This document shows, piece after piece, positions 25,491 to 34,202 of a stretch of DNA of 64,000 nucleotides. The position numbers and the translations under genes are program-made. The first letter of the stretch is position 1. Each line of letters begins with the position of its first letter. This stretch comes from PALSA-693 sp963780345 (GTDB lineage Bacteria; Actinomycetota; Acidimicrobiia; Acidimicrobiales; Palsa-688): NCBI GenBank assembly GCA_963780345.1, contig CAWABU010000011.1, positions 372,001 to 436,000 of the forward strand, written 5' to 3'. Below the pieces are notes generated by a model that saw only the letters and a list, made by a program, of their open reading frames with translations, ran no database searches and was not told the origin of the DNA.

Positions 25491-26942
25491 ATGTCCATCA
25501 TCGAGTCGATCGAGTACTTTCCCCTGTTCGATGCCGAGCCGGGCGACGACCCGGCCGGCGTATCGGTCGCCGTCGGTCCCGGCGTGGCGGCGCTCGGCGT
25601 CCCGAACGCACTGGGAGGCTCGGGCGCAGTGGTCCTCTACTTCTACTCGGAGACGAAAAACTCCTGGGGCTACGTCGGCGTCCTGACCGGGTCGAAGATC
25701 GCCGGCACCGAGCAGGTCCGGGGCCTGGGCACCTCCTGCGTCGCCTTCGGCAACACCGTGGTGGTCGGCGCTCAGGGCGATGCGGGGACGCCGGGGCGGG
25801 TCTTCGTCCTCACCGCGCCCTATGGAGCCTGGTCGTACACCGCGATTCCCGTGGTCGCCGAGCTCGCCCACCGGGAGCCGGCCAAAGGCGACATGTTCGG
25901 GGCGTCCATCGCCCATTGTTTTGACGGCGCCGACCATTACATCGCCGTCGGCGCGCCGGGCCTGGCGCCCGGGCGGGGCCGTTCCGGGGGCGGGCAGGTC
26001 TTCCTCTTTCGTGGACTCGACGCGTCGAGCACGCCCTGGTCGACGTCGCCGATTGCCAATCCCAACCCGGCCGGGGCCCTCACGGATCGATTCGGCGCCT
26101 GTGTGGCCATCAACCCCTCGGGCGACGGGGCGGGCGGTTGGGACGGTACCCTGACCCTCGCCGTCGGTGCGCCCGGCGTCAACAGCGGCGAAGGGGCGGT
26201 TTACGTCGGACGCACCACCGATCGAGGGAACCCGGCCTTCCAGTGGGGCGAACCGTTGCTTCCGGTCTTCCCGGACGCGCCGGAGGACTTTCATACCGAG
26301 GGCTTCGGCGCGTCGGTGGCCCTGACGGGCGGGGTGACCCTCGCCGTGGGCAGTCCCAACGATCCGAACTTTGAGGACATGATCGAAGGCACCGGCGCGG
26401 TCTGGATCATCAACTCCGCAGATGGGGCGTTCGTCGCCGGCGAAACCCCGAACCGCATCTACGGACCGGAGGCCGGGATGCAATTCGGCACCTCGATCGA
26501 CTTCCCCGAAACGAGTCCCGACGGCAACACGCTGCCCCAGGCCAGGCGGCTCGTGGTGGGGGCGCCCGGGACGGCGTCCGGCCAGCCTGCTTGCGCCTTC
26601 CTCTACACGAACGATCTGGAGGACGGTGAGCCCGGTGCCGCTACCTTCAGCAAGGACAGGCAGTTTGTCAGCAGCAGCCCACAGGAGGGAGACGGCTTCG
26701 CGGGCAGCGTGGCGGCGTCAGAGTATGAGCGGGGCACCTGGTGCCTGGTCGGGGCGGCGGGAAATCCGAAGGCCGAAGTGCAGGGTGGCGGATTCCTCTA
26801 CGCCGATGGACAGCCGGCTCCGACGTGGATGGAGACACCCCAACTGATCTCGGCGACCCCTGCCTCCACCCTGCGGTGGGGCGGAATGCCGCCCGACTGG
26901 TGGAAGAAGTTCACCCCTCAGGTCGAGCGATATCTCGGCTGA
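25491..26942 (+). CDS. FG-GAP/integrin-like beta-propeller protein
   Basis: 483 aa made of seven-bladed-propeller-like FG-GAP repeats: DMFGASIAHCFDGADHYIAV, DRFGACVAINPSGDGAGG, EGFGASVALTGGVTLAVGSP, MQFGTSIDFPET, DGFAGSVAASEY. Such domains bind ligands at surfaces and often hold Ca. No signal peptide is present, so it is not exported by Sec. Being next to an eCIS it may be a target-recognition (fibre-type) or cargo protein (inference). Start ATG 25491 has GAGAGGAG about 10 nt upstream; the frame is open further upstream but without coding character. Confidence 0.75.
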   Translation: MSIIESIEYFPLFDAEPGDDPAGVSVAVGPGVAALGVPNALGGSGAVVLYFYSETKNSWGYVGVLTGSKIAGTEQVRGLGTSCVAFGNTVVVGAQGDAGTPGRVFVLTAPYGAWSYTAIPVVAELAHREPAKGDMFGASIAHCFDGADHYIAVGAPGLAPGRGRSGGGQVFLFRGLDASSTPWSTSPIANPNPAGALTDRFGACVAINPSGDGAGGWDGTLTLAVGAPGVNSGEGAVYVGRTTDRGNPAFQWGEPLLPVFPDAPEDFHTEGFGASVALTGGVTLAVGSPNDPNFEDMIEGTGAVWIINSADGAFVAGETPNRIYGPEAGMQFGTSIDFPETSPDGNTLPQARRLVVGAPGTASGQPACAFLYTNDLEDGEPGAATFSKDRQFVSSSPQEGDGFAGSVAASEYERGTWCLVGAAGNPKAEVQGGGFLYADGQPAPTWMETPQLISATPASTLRWGGMPPDWWKKFTPQVERYLG

Positions 26943-27119
26943 CCGCGACTGGCCCGCGGAGTCCGCCGATCGACCTCCTGCCGGTGATCGCCGCTGAGCG
27001 CTCCGGCCGGCGGCCTTATGGCCCGGCGATCGCTTCCTGTGCCCCTGGCCCGAACGCCGGAGCGGGGCGTTTCAAGTCGCCCGGCTGCCCGACCGCCCAG
27101 CCAGTTGTCAGCTGGATCG

Positions 27120-27920
27120 CTATCCCTCGCCCTCGGCCGCTTCTTCCTCGATTTCTGAGGCCCCTTCCTCTAGCGACTCGGCCTCCTCCCGCATCTCCTG
27201 GGCCTGCTCGTCGAGGTCTACCTCGCGCTGCGTGGGCGCCGGCGCGGCAGTTCCGGCGCCAGCATCAGCGACCCGCCGCGCCGCCGCGCCGGCGTGGTCT
27301 GCCATCACCCGGTCGGCGTTGGTCTCCGCCGCCCGCTCGAAGCGGTCAGCTGGGTCGCTGACGGAGATCCCGTTTCCGGTCGGGGTCCCGTCGACCGGGC
27401 CCTGACGCTGCTGAAGCACGTGGGTCAACTCGTGGGCGAGGGTGCGCTTGCCCTGGTCACTGGCCAGATCCGGGACGTCCTTACCCAACACGATCTCGCT
27501 GCCGACCGTATAGGCCCGAGCCGAGACTGCCGCCGCTGATCGGCTCGCCTCACCGTCGTTGTGGATCCTGACGTCGGAGAAGTCGTCGCCGAAGCGGGCC
27601 TCCATCTCGTCCCGCAACCCCTCATCGAGCGCCTGACCTCGGCCCTTGCCGACCACATCGAGCACCGGTGAGCGGGCTTCCTCGTCCTCGACGGACGTCA
27701 GGCTCCGTTGGAGCAGCGCCGTCACCGCGGTGTTGCCGGCGGTGCGCTGCAGACCGATGACCGTCGAAGAGTGGAGTGGCCCGGCGGGGGCGCCGGCTGC
27801 CCCGCGGATGGCCTTCTGTTCGGCGGACGAGAGCTCGCGCTCGGCGGTCCGGGCGGACGGCCCCGCGAAGCGTGGCCGCGGTCTCTCGACCAGTTCAGGG
27901 GCGTCTGTCTCGTGTTCCAT
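27120..27920 (-). CDS. DUF4157 (eCIS core) domain protein, candidate cargo
   Basis: 266 aa. It carries the LQRTAGNTAVTALLQR motif (about 57-72), a canonical DUF4157 domain (about 96-175: EARFGDDFSDVRIHNDGEAS, ARAYTVGSEIVLGKDVPD, LAHELTHVLQQRQG with HELTH at 163-167), then DPADRFERAAETNADRVM. The C-terminus is an acidic, Glu-rich coil. DUF4157 proteins are recurrent eCIS accessory or cargo proteins, sometimes fused to toxins; no toxin domain is seen here. ATG 27920 is preferred to the adjoining GTG 27923. It is divergent from the coiled-coil gene at 28147, which shares the LQxTAGN motif. Confidence 0.85.
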   Translation of the reverse strand: MEHETDAPELVERPRPRFAGPSARTAERELSSAEQKAIRGAAGAPAGPLHSSTVIGLQRTAGNTAVTALLQRSLTSVEDEEARSPVLDVVGKGRGQALDEGLRDEMEARFGDDFSDVRIHNDGEASRSAAAVSARAYTVGSEIVLGKDVPDLASDQGKRTLAHELTHVLQQRQGPVDGTPTGNGISVSDPADRFERAAETNADRVMADHAGAAARRVADAGAGTAAPAPTQREVDLDEQAQEMREEAESLEEGASEIEEEAAEGEG

Positions 27921-28036
27921 CACCGGAATTGTGCGTCGTGGCCTTGGCTATTACAAGAGGGGCACAAAAGTCTGCGTCAAGGGGCAGTGTTCCGCCGGTC
28001 AGATGGGTGCGAATGGTTCAGATCAGTTGCGTTCGA

Positions 28037-28065
28037 TTGACCCTCGATAGCACGTCCGCTAGTCT
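28037..28065 (+). promoter_or_regulatory. Sigma70-type promoter for the 28147 gene
   Basis: TTGACC (28037-28042), a 17-bp spacer and TAGTCT (28060-28065), ahead of a 5' UTR of about 75 nt. It lies in the 226-bp divergent intergenic region. It is the best promoter-like match I found in the eCIS region. Confidence 0.55.
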
Positions 28066-28146
28066 TTTTGTCTCGGGGCGACCCCGGGCGGTCGGGACGG
28101 TTGGCAACGGAGGTCACGCTCGTTCACGGGCTGGAGGTGCCGTTTG

Positions 28147-29043
28147 ATGCAGCAAGACCACGTTGAGTCGAGAGCGGAGGAAAAGTCGGGTCGTGCTCCC
28201 GCTCGAGCCAAGGCCAGCCCCGATCTCAACCCGCAGGCCCGGGCTGTCCTCAATCTCCAGCACACGGCAGGCAACCGGGCGATGGCCCGGATCCTGGCCC
28301 CTCCCGCCAAGGGTGTCCCGGTGCAACGAGCGGCGTTCAGCCCGGTGACCGTCCAGCGTGACGAGTTGATGGACGCCATCCGGACGGCATACGGCCAGGG
28401 CGAGGTTCTTCCCGTTGAGAAACTGGCCAGGGCGATCGTAGGTTCATTGCGGGCCTCGGACCGCGAGTCGGGCGAGGAACCCGAGAAGCGATCCGACACT
28501 GAGAAGCCAAAAAAAGAGGAGACCGGCCAAACCGAGAAGCAGACGGTGAAGGTCAAGGAGGCCGACGGAGTCACCCAGCTTCCTCTCGACGAGGATGCCT
28601 TGGCGAAGAAGCGGAAGGAACTGCACGCCCGGGAGAAGAGCCTACGAGAGGGCCCGTCACGCCTGGAGAGGCAGAGAGACGCGCTGAAGCTGCGCGAGCA
28701 GCGAGTGAAACTGGACGAGGAGGAGGCCGAGCTACTCCGGCCGGAGACCGAGGGAGAGAAGGCAAACGAGGCCAAGAGAGCGAAGCTGGACGAGGTCAAG
28801 AAGCGCAAGGAGGCGGGAAAGGATCGGGTCAAGAAGCGCAAGCAAGTTGAGGAGCTGAAGCGAAAGCTGAGCGGTCGGCTGACGCTCGAGGAGCGAGCCG
28901 ATCGGGAGCTCGAAGACCAGCTTGCCGATCTGAAAAAAGAGCAGGAAGACGCGGAAAAGATGCGGCAGTTCGAGCGGCAGCGCAAGCCGCTAAACCCGCA
29001 GGGTCAGAGCCTGACCCAAATCCTGGGCGGCCGGCGGTTCTGA
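28147..29043 (+). CDS. Charged coiled-coil protein with LQHTAGN motif, candidate eCIS cargo
   Basis: 298 aa. The N-terminal segment (about 30-50) reads LNLQHTAGNRAMARIL, matching the motif in the divergent DUF4157 protein. From about 115 onward it is extremely Lys/Glu/Arg-rich and predicted as long coiled coil (KKRKELHAREKSLREG, LKLREQRVKLDEEEAELL). The C-terminus is NPQGQSLTQILGGRRF. No TM segment and no known enzyme domain. ATG 28147 has GGAGG at 28133-28137. The ORF also opens at TTG 28144, which is one codon earlier and less likely. It could be a cargo protein or a scaffold. The motif, not the coiled coil, links it to eCIS. Confidence 0.7.
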   Translation: MQQDHVESRAEEKSGRAPARAKASPDLNPQARAVLNLQHTAGNRAMARILAPPAKGVPVQRAAFSPVTVQRDELMDAIRTAYGQGEVLPVEKLARAIVGSLRASDRESGEEPEKRSDTEKPKKEETGQTEKQTVKVKEADGVTQLPLDEDALAKKRKELHAREKSLREGPSRLERQRDALKLREQRVKLDEEEAELLRPETEGEKANEAKRAKLDEVKKRKEAGKDRVKKRKQVEELKRKLSGRLTLEERADRELEDQLADLKKEQEDAEKMRQFERQRKPLNPQGQSLTQILGGRRF

Positions 29044-29265
29044 GGCCATGGGGCCGACGGGGGCAATCCGGGCGGAACTGATTCCAGGAGCAGCCCGTGG
29101 CGATCGTTCACCCCTGCCGCCCCTCTCGGGTGAGCATTGGCGCTCCGGCCCCAAAGTAGATCTGCGAGAATCTGGCGATTAGAGAACGGCGCCGGCCCGG
29201 CCGGACCATGTAGGGGCGATGCCCATCGCTTTGTGGTCCGGGCCGGAAGGGAAGGAATCGACGGG

Positions 29266-30840
29266 ATGATCGTCTGCACTCGCTGCGGGTTTCAAAATGA
29301 GGATAGCGACACGTTCTGTGGGTCTTGCGCCGGCTTCCTGGAGTGGTCCGGAGAGAAGGTCGCGGAGGAGGCCCCCGAGGCCGAACCCGAGCCGGCTCCG
29401 ACGCCGGAGCCCGAGGAGGACCCGGACCGGGCCGGCTTCCTAGACCGCGTCAAGGATCGGATGGGGATCGGCGAGGCCAGGCCAGGCGAGGCGGACGCCA
29501 CCGACCACGGCGACGAGGGAGGCGCTCCCGTATCCTCCGGACCGGCGTCGGATGAGACCCAGCGCGCGGCCCCAGGAGCGGTAGCGGCCGAGCCGGTTCC
29601 GGCCGGTGCTCGCTCGTCCGGTGGCGGCCCCGGCGGATCTGGACCCTCTGCCAGCCCGGAGGCCACGCGCCCACCCGTGACGGCGACCCCGGTGGCGGCG
29701 ACGGTGACGCCGATAGCGACTCCACCCCCGCCTCCCGCGCCCGCCCCGACGCCCTCAACCGAGTCCAGGCCCGCGGCGGCCAGCGGCGCGGCGGTGGCCG
29801 CTACCGTCGCGGCGGCGGCCCCGGGAGCGGCCGCGGCGCCACCGTCACCCGCCGCGCCAGTAACGCCCGCGGGCGCGGCGCACACAGCCGGGACCGCGGA
29901 GGTCCCGGTGCAACCGGGCGCGACGCAACCGGGCGCGATGCAGCCGGAGGCCGTCAAGCCGACAGCGGTGAAGGCTCGGCCTGCACCGCGCGCCAAGGCT
30001 GCCCCCGGCCGGGTTGTCAACCCCGGCGACCTGGTCTGCGGTCAGTGCGGGGAGGGCAACGATCCCGGCCGTAAGTTCTGCCGCCGCTGCGGAGCCTCGT
30101 TGCAGCGGGCGTCGGTGTTTGCCCTGCCCTGGTACCAGCGCTGGTGGCGGAGACTGACCACCCGCAAGACCCGCGCCGCCGGCGACCGCCCCCGCAATCG
30201 ACGACGGGCGATCGGCGGCTCTGGACCTGGCTGGCTCACCAGCGGATTCCTCAAAGTGCTCGGAGTCGCAATCGTCCTGGGTGTGCTCCTGACCATCATG
30301 GGGCCGTGGCGTGACAATCTTCGCCACGATGTGAGCCACGACTACCACCGGATCTTCAACGACGTGCATCCCAAGTACAACCCCGTCCACCCGTTTGCGG
30401 CCACTGCGACCAGCGCGGCGCGGCTTCATCCGGCGGCAAACGCCATCGATGGGGCGGTCAACACCTCGTGGCAAACCAATACTGCGCCCAAAGCCAAGCC
30501 CGGGAGCAAAGCCAAGACTTCGACCGATGGGGTCGGCCAGTCGCTGAGCATCCGCTTGGCTGCGGCCGGCAACCTGGACGAGATCGGCTTCCTCAATGGT
30601 GACCAGGACACCTCCTCGTCGTATCTGACCCAGCCGCGGCCCAAAAAGGTTCACGTGACGGCTGTCGGCGCTCACCCCTACAGCAAGGACTTGACGCTCA
30701 AGGACAGCGCCACCTTCCAGACCTTCACCATCAAAGCCACGGATGCCTCGTCACTCACGATCACCATCGACTCGGTCTATCCGTCCGATCAGGGGACGGA
30801 CGCGGCCATCGCCGAAGTCGAGCTGTTCGTGAAGGGCTGA
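29266..30840 (+). CDS. Zinc-ribbon / TM / discoidin-like membrane protein
   Basis: 524 aa. A zinc ribbon (C4, C7, C18, C21) opens it, followed by an acidic, Pro/Ala/Thr-rich disordered linker of about 230 residues. A second zinc ribbon is at about 258-279 (CGQCGEGNDPGRKFCRRCG), then a basic juxtamembrane stretch, one TM helix (about 328-347) and a C-terminal beta-sandwich (about 375-524) with the discoidin/F5/8-type features AARLHPAANAIDGAVNTSWQ and IAEVELFV. Topology: ribbons inside, sugar-binding-like domain outside. Start ATG 29266 follows GGAAGGGAAGG. From memory of Streptomyces CIS work, a membrane protein is needed to dock and fire cytoplasmic CIS; this protein has a suitable build (inference). 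Confidence 0.75.
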   Translation: MIVCTRCGFQNEDSDTFCGSCAGFLEWSGEKVAEEAPEAEPEPAPTPEPEEDPDRAGFLDRVKDRMGIGEARPGEADATDHGDEGGAPVSSGPASDETQRAAPGAVAAEPVPAGARSSGGGPGGSGPSASPEATRPPVTATPVAATVTPIATPPPPPAPAPTPSTESRPAAASGAAVAATVAAAAPGAAAAPPSPAAPVTPAGAAHTAGTAEVPVQPGATQPGAMQPEAVKPTAVKARPAPRAKAAPGRVVNPGDLVCGQCGEGNDPGRKFCRRCGASLQRASVFALPWYQRWWRRLTTRKTRAAGDRPRNRRRAIGGSGPGWLTSGFLKVLGVAIVLGVLLTIMGPWRDNLRHDVSHDYHRIFNDVHPKYNPVHPFAATATSAARLHPAANAIDGAVNTSWQTNTAPKAKPGSKAKTSTDGVGQSLSIRLAAAGNLDEIGFLNGDQDTSSSYLTQPRPKKVHVTAVGAHPYSKDLTLKDSATFQTFTIKATDASSLTITIDSVYPSDQGTDAAIAEVELFVKG

Positions 30841-30883
30841 TCGCGACGGGTGGTCCGGCGGCCAGATCATCGACGTCATTCAG

Positions 30884-30889
30884 TAACCT
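30884..30889 (+). promoter_or_regulatory. Leaderless-type -10 element (TAACCT)
   Basis: TAACCT ends 6 nt before GTG 30896, the spacing of leaderless actinobacterial transcripts. Confidence 0.45.
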
Positions 30890-30895
30890 CCGGCC

Positions 30896-32476
30896 GTGAC
30901 GACCGATGGCGTACTCGGCCCCATCGGCCTGCCGGCGCCGATCTCGGAGCTGGCCGGCCGAACCTGGGACGCGGTCATCGTGGGGGCCGGCCACAACGGC
31001 CTGACAGCGGCCGCTTACCTGGCCCGGGCGGGCCGCTCGGTCCTGGTGCTCGAGCGGCGACAACAGATTGGTGGGGCGTGCACGCTCGAGGATCCGTTTC
31101 CCGAGGCCGGGTGGCGCATCAGCCCGTGCGCCTACCTGGTCGGCCTTCTTCACCCGTTGGTGGTGGAAGAGCTCGAGCTGCACCGCCGGGGATACCAGGT
31201 CGTGGTCGTCGACCCGCACCTGTGGTGCCCTTTTACCGATGGCACGTCCATCGCCCTGTGGGACGACCCCGAGCGCAGCGCCGCTGCCGTCGCCGCTTTG
31301 TCGCCCGCCGACGTCGAGGGCTATAGGACCTACGGCCGACTGTTCGAACGCATCCGGCGGGCCTTGCGGGCCGGTGACCGGGACGTCTGGATCGGCGACG
31401 CCCCCGATCGGCCGCAGCTCGAGGAGCTGCTCGCCGGCGACGACGAGGCCATCGAAGTGCTCTTCGACGCTTCCATCGCCGACGTGGTCGAACGGCACGT
31501 CCGCGACGAGCGATTGCGCACGGCCCTGCACGGGCAGGGGATCATCGGCACCTACGCAGGGCCGCGGGACCCGGGAACGGCGGCTATGCATCTCATGCAC
31601 GCCTCGGGAACGATCGAAGGTCTCCCTGGCGCATGGGGTTACGTCGTCGGCGGCATGGGCCGGATTTCGTTTGCCATAGCGGATGCAGCCATCGACGCGG
31701 GCGCGGTCATCGCCACCGGGGTTGCGGTCGCCGCCATCCTCCCGGGTCAGGGCGTCCGCCTCGAAGGTGGCGAGACCGTCCGGGCCCGGACCGTGCTGTC
31801 CAACGCGGACCCCAAGCGCACCCTCTCCCTCTGCGAGTGCGACGTGCCCAGGTTGTTCCGTCAGCGGATCGAGGGGTGGCGATCGGAGAGCCCGGTCCTG
31901 AAGATCAACTGCGGACTGTCCGGTCTGCCTCGCTTTCCGCAGGCCGCGCCGGGGGTCCAGCCGCACCGGGCCATGGTCACCATCTCCACCGGGATCGACG
32001 CCACCCAGGCCGCCTTCGAGGCCAGCCGAAAGGGTGCGCCTTCACCCGCTTGGTGCGAGCTGTACTTCCACACCGCCTACGACCCCTCTATTGCGCCCAA
32101 TGGCCGCCACGCCATGAGCATGTTTGCCCAGTACGTCCCGTACCAACTCGCCTCCGGCAACTGGGCCGACCGCCGGGAGGCCATTGCTGATGCCGCCATC
32201 GCTACCATCTCCGAATTCGCGCCCGACATCGGCGACTGCATCCTCCATCGCCAGGTGCTCGGGCCCCCGGACATTGAGGCCCGGATCGGCCTGACCGGGG
32301 GTCATATCTTTCAAGGGGAGTGCCTGCCCGACCAGATGTGGAACCGACGATTTTCGCCTCGCACACCCATTGCGGGTCTGTATCTCTGCGGCGCGGCGAC
32401 GCATCCGGGCGGCAGTGTCATGGCCGTCAATGGGCGCAACGCTGCCATGGCGGTGCTGGCAGACAGCCAAAAGTGA
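30896..32476 (+). CDS. FAD-dependent oxidoreductase, phytoene desaturase/PYROXD2-like
   Basis: 526 aa. N-terminal Rossmann FAD-binding motif AVIVGAGHNGLTAAAYLARA followed by VLVLERRQQIGGACTLEDPF. The C-terminal GLYLCGAATHPGGSVMAVNG is the second FAD-contact region. This is COG1233 (carotenoid desaturase-like / PYROXD2-like amine oxidase superfamily). The substrate is not evident: no phytoene synthase or other carotenoid gene is nearby. A 55-bp gap and its own leaderless-type promoter separate it from the membrane protein upstream. It may be a chromosomal gene between two envelope genes and not part of the eCIS. Confidence 0.85.
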   Translation: MTTDGVLGPIGLPAPISELAGRTWDAVIVGAGHNGLTAAAYLARAGRSVLVLERRQQIGGACTLEDPFPEAGWRISPCAYLVGLLHPLVVEELELHRRGYQVVVVDPHLWCPFTDGTSIALWDDPERSAAAVAALSPADVEGYRTYGRLFERIRRALRAGDRDVWIGDAPDRPQLEELLAGDDEAIEVLFDASIADVVERHVRDERLRTALHGQGIIGTYAGPRDPGTAAMHLMHASGTIEGLPGAWGYVVGGMGRISFAIADAAIDAGAVIATGVAVAAILPGQGVRLEGGETVRARTVLSNADPKRTLSLCECDVPRLFRQRIEGWRSESPVLKINCGLSGLPRFPQAAPGVQPHRAMVTISTGIDATQAAFEASRKGAPSPAWCELYFHTAYDPSIAPNGRHAMSMFAQYVPYQLASGNWADRREAIADAAIATISEFAPDIGDCILHRQVLGPPDIEARIGLTGGHIFQGECLPDQMWNRRFSPRTPIAGLYLCGAATHPGGSVMAVNGRNAAMAVLADSQK

Positions 32477-32651
32477 GGCGCGGCGGCATGCGAAAAGCAT
32501 CGAGAGATCCCCACGTCCTATCTTCGGGCTCGGAGGTGTCGGCAAATGTTTCGTACTTTCTGTCATCATGTCGGACTGAGAGCCGGTAGGGGCCGGTCCG
32601 GCGCGCCAAGCTAGAGCCACAAATCGGCCGGCTCGAATCAGCGGAGGAGAC

Positions 32652-34202
32652 ATGGGAGCCCTAGCCCAACTGTCGCAGTCCAGGGTGGAGGTCGAGCCGG
32701 GACGCAATGCCACCATCACCATCACGGTTCGTAACACCGGCACCGTCGTGGATCGCTACACCTTCGAAGCCCTGGGTGCGGCGTCACCGTGGGTGAAGTT
32801 CAGCCCCGACTCGCTGTCACTGTTCCCCGAAGCGTCGGGCACCGTCAACGTGGTTTTCGCTCCGCCCCGCGAGCCCACCGTGCATGCCGGCCCTACCCCT
32901 CTGGGCGTGCGGATCACCTCGTCCGAGGATCCGGAAGGCAGCGCCGTCGAGGAAGCGACCGTCGACGTGCGCGCCTTCAGCGACATCACTCTCGAGTTGG
33001 TGCCGCGCGTGGCAAGAGGCCGGGTCATCGGCCGCACGCAGCTGGCGGTGGACAACCGTTCGAACTGCAGCTATCGGGCCAGAGCGGAGGGCACCGACCC
33101 TCAAATGGCGTTGCAGTTCAGGTTCCGTCCCTCTGTTGTGGATATCGCTCCGGGCCAGGCCGAGTTTGTGAAAGTGGCCATCCGGCCCTCCTCCAGGTTC
33201 TGGAGAGGTCCCGAGCGGACGCGGCCCTTCCGTCTGGTCCTGCGCGACGATCAGGCCGAAGCCGACCAGGTCGGTGTGCTGCTCGGCACGCCACCCCCGG
33301 CCGGGATCGCCGGGGTCGAATCGGAGGCGCCAGGGGGCAGCGCGAGCGCAAGTTCGGCGCGAACGGGGACGGCGTCCGCGGTCACGCGGGCTCCGGCCGC
33401 GGCCCCTCCGGAGGACTGGCCCGCAGAGAGCGCCGCGGCGGCACACGCTGACCTGCCGGCCTCAGATGCGGTCCCCTCAGATGCGGTCCCCGCCGATGTG
33501 GCCGACCGGGCTCCGAGCCCTCACAAAGCGGAGATCTCCGCGGAGGGCTCGTTGCTGCAGGAACCGCTGCTCCCGCGGTGGTTACTTGCCGCCGTCGGCG
33601 CCCTGGCCGCGCTGGCGGTCCTGGCGGTGATCTTGTGGTTCGCCCTGTTCAAACCGCAGGTAAAATCTACCGCCCAAAACCAGGTCAACAAGCAGCTGGC
33701 GGCCAATGGCATCACCCCCGTGACCTCGAGCAGTGGGTCGAAGACAGGTTCCGGCAGTGGGACCGGATCGTCCGGCAGCGGCGGGGGTGGGGCATCGTCG
33801 GGGACCACCCTGCCCGGTGGCGGGAGCGGGGGCGGGGCTGGCGGCTCCACGGTCGTCGGCGGAACCAGTTCGGGTTCCGGGGGAGTCGGCGTCAACGTCA
33901 ACGGCGGCGTCACCGCGAATGGCGATGGCACGAGGGTGGTCTTCACCGTGCCCAACGGCCGGACTCTGGAGGTCACGGACATCCTGGTTGAAAACGCCTC
34001 CGGCGCCACCGGGACCCTCACCTTGGCCCGCAGTGGTACTCCCGTGATGTCGTGGTCGATGGCCAACTTCCGGGACCTCGATTACCACTGGATCACTCCG
34101 ACGGTGTTCACGGGCCACAGTCAGATGCAGCTGGTGGTCAACGGTTGCGCCGGAACGTGCACACCGGGCATCTACTACGCCGGGCGTTTGGTAGGGGGAT
34201 GA
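32652..34202 (+). CDS. Ig-like/TM membrane protein, full-length paralogue of the 1545 gene
   Basis: 516 aa. Two Ig-like modules (about 1-205; VEVEPGRNATITITVRNTG, SLFPEASGTVNVVFAPPRE, LELVPRVARGRVIGR, SSRFWRGPERTRPFRLVL) are followed by an Ala/Pro-rich linker. A TM helix lies at about 310-333 (LAALAVLAVILWFALFKP), then a Gly/Ser-rich spacer and a C-terminal beta domain with two cysteines (LEVTDILVENASG ... CAGTCTPGIYYAG). No signal peptide, so the Ig half is probably cytoplasmic and the C-terminal domain outside. GGAGGAGAC precedes ATG 32652. The stop overlaps the ATG of the next gene (ATGA). It mirrors the 1545-2985 gene on the other side of the eCIS region. Confidence 0.82.
   Translation: MGALAQLSQSRVEVEPGRNATITITVRNTGTVVDRYTFEALGAASPWVKFSPDSLSLFPEASGTVNVVFAPPREPTVHAGPTPLGVRITSSEDPEGSAVEEATVDVRAFSDITLELVPRVARGRVIGRTQLAVDNRSNCSYRARAEGTDPQMALQFRFRPSVVDIAPGQAEFVKVAIRPSSRFWRGPERTRPFRLVLRDDQAEADQVGVLLGTPPPAGIAGVESEAPGGSASASSARTGTASAVTRAPAAAPPEDWPAESAAAAHADLPASDAVPSDAVPADVADRAPSPHKAEISAEGSLLQEPLLPRWLLAAVGALAALAVLAVILWFALFKPQVKSTAQNQVNKQLAANGITPVTSSSGSKTGSGSGTGSSGSGGGGASSGTTLPGGGSGGGAGGSTVVGGTSSGSGGVGVNVNGGVTANGDGTRVVFTVPNGRTLEVTDILVENASGATGTLTLARSGTPVMSWSMANFRDLDYHWITPTVFTGHSQMQLVVNGCAGTCTPGIYYAGRLVGG

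Noticed and set aside
30896..32476. Carotenoid biosynthesis cluster
   Set aside because: Only one desaturase-like gene; no phytoene synthase or cyclase nearby.
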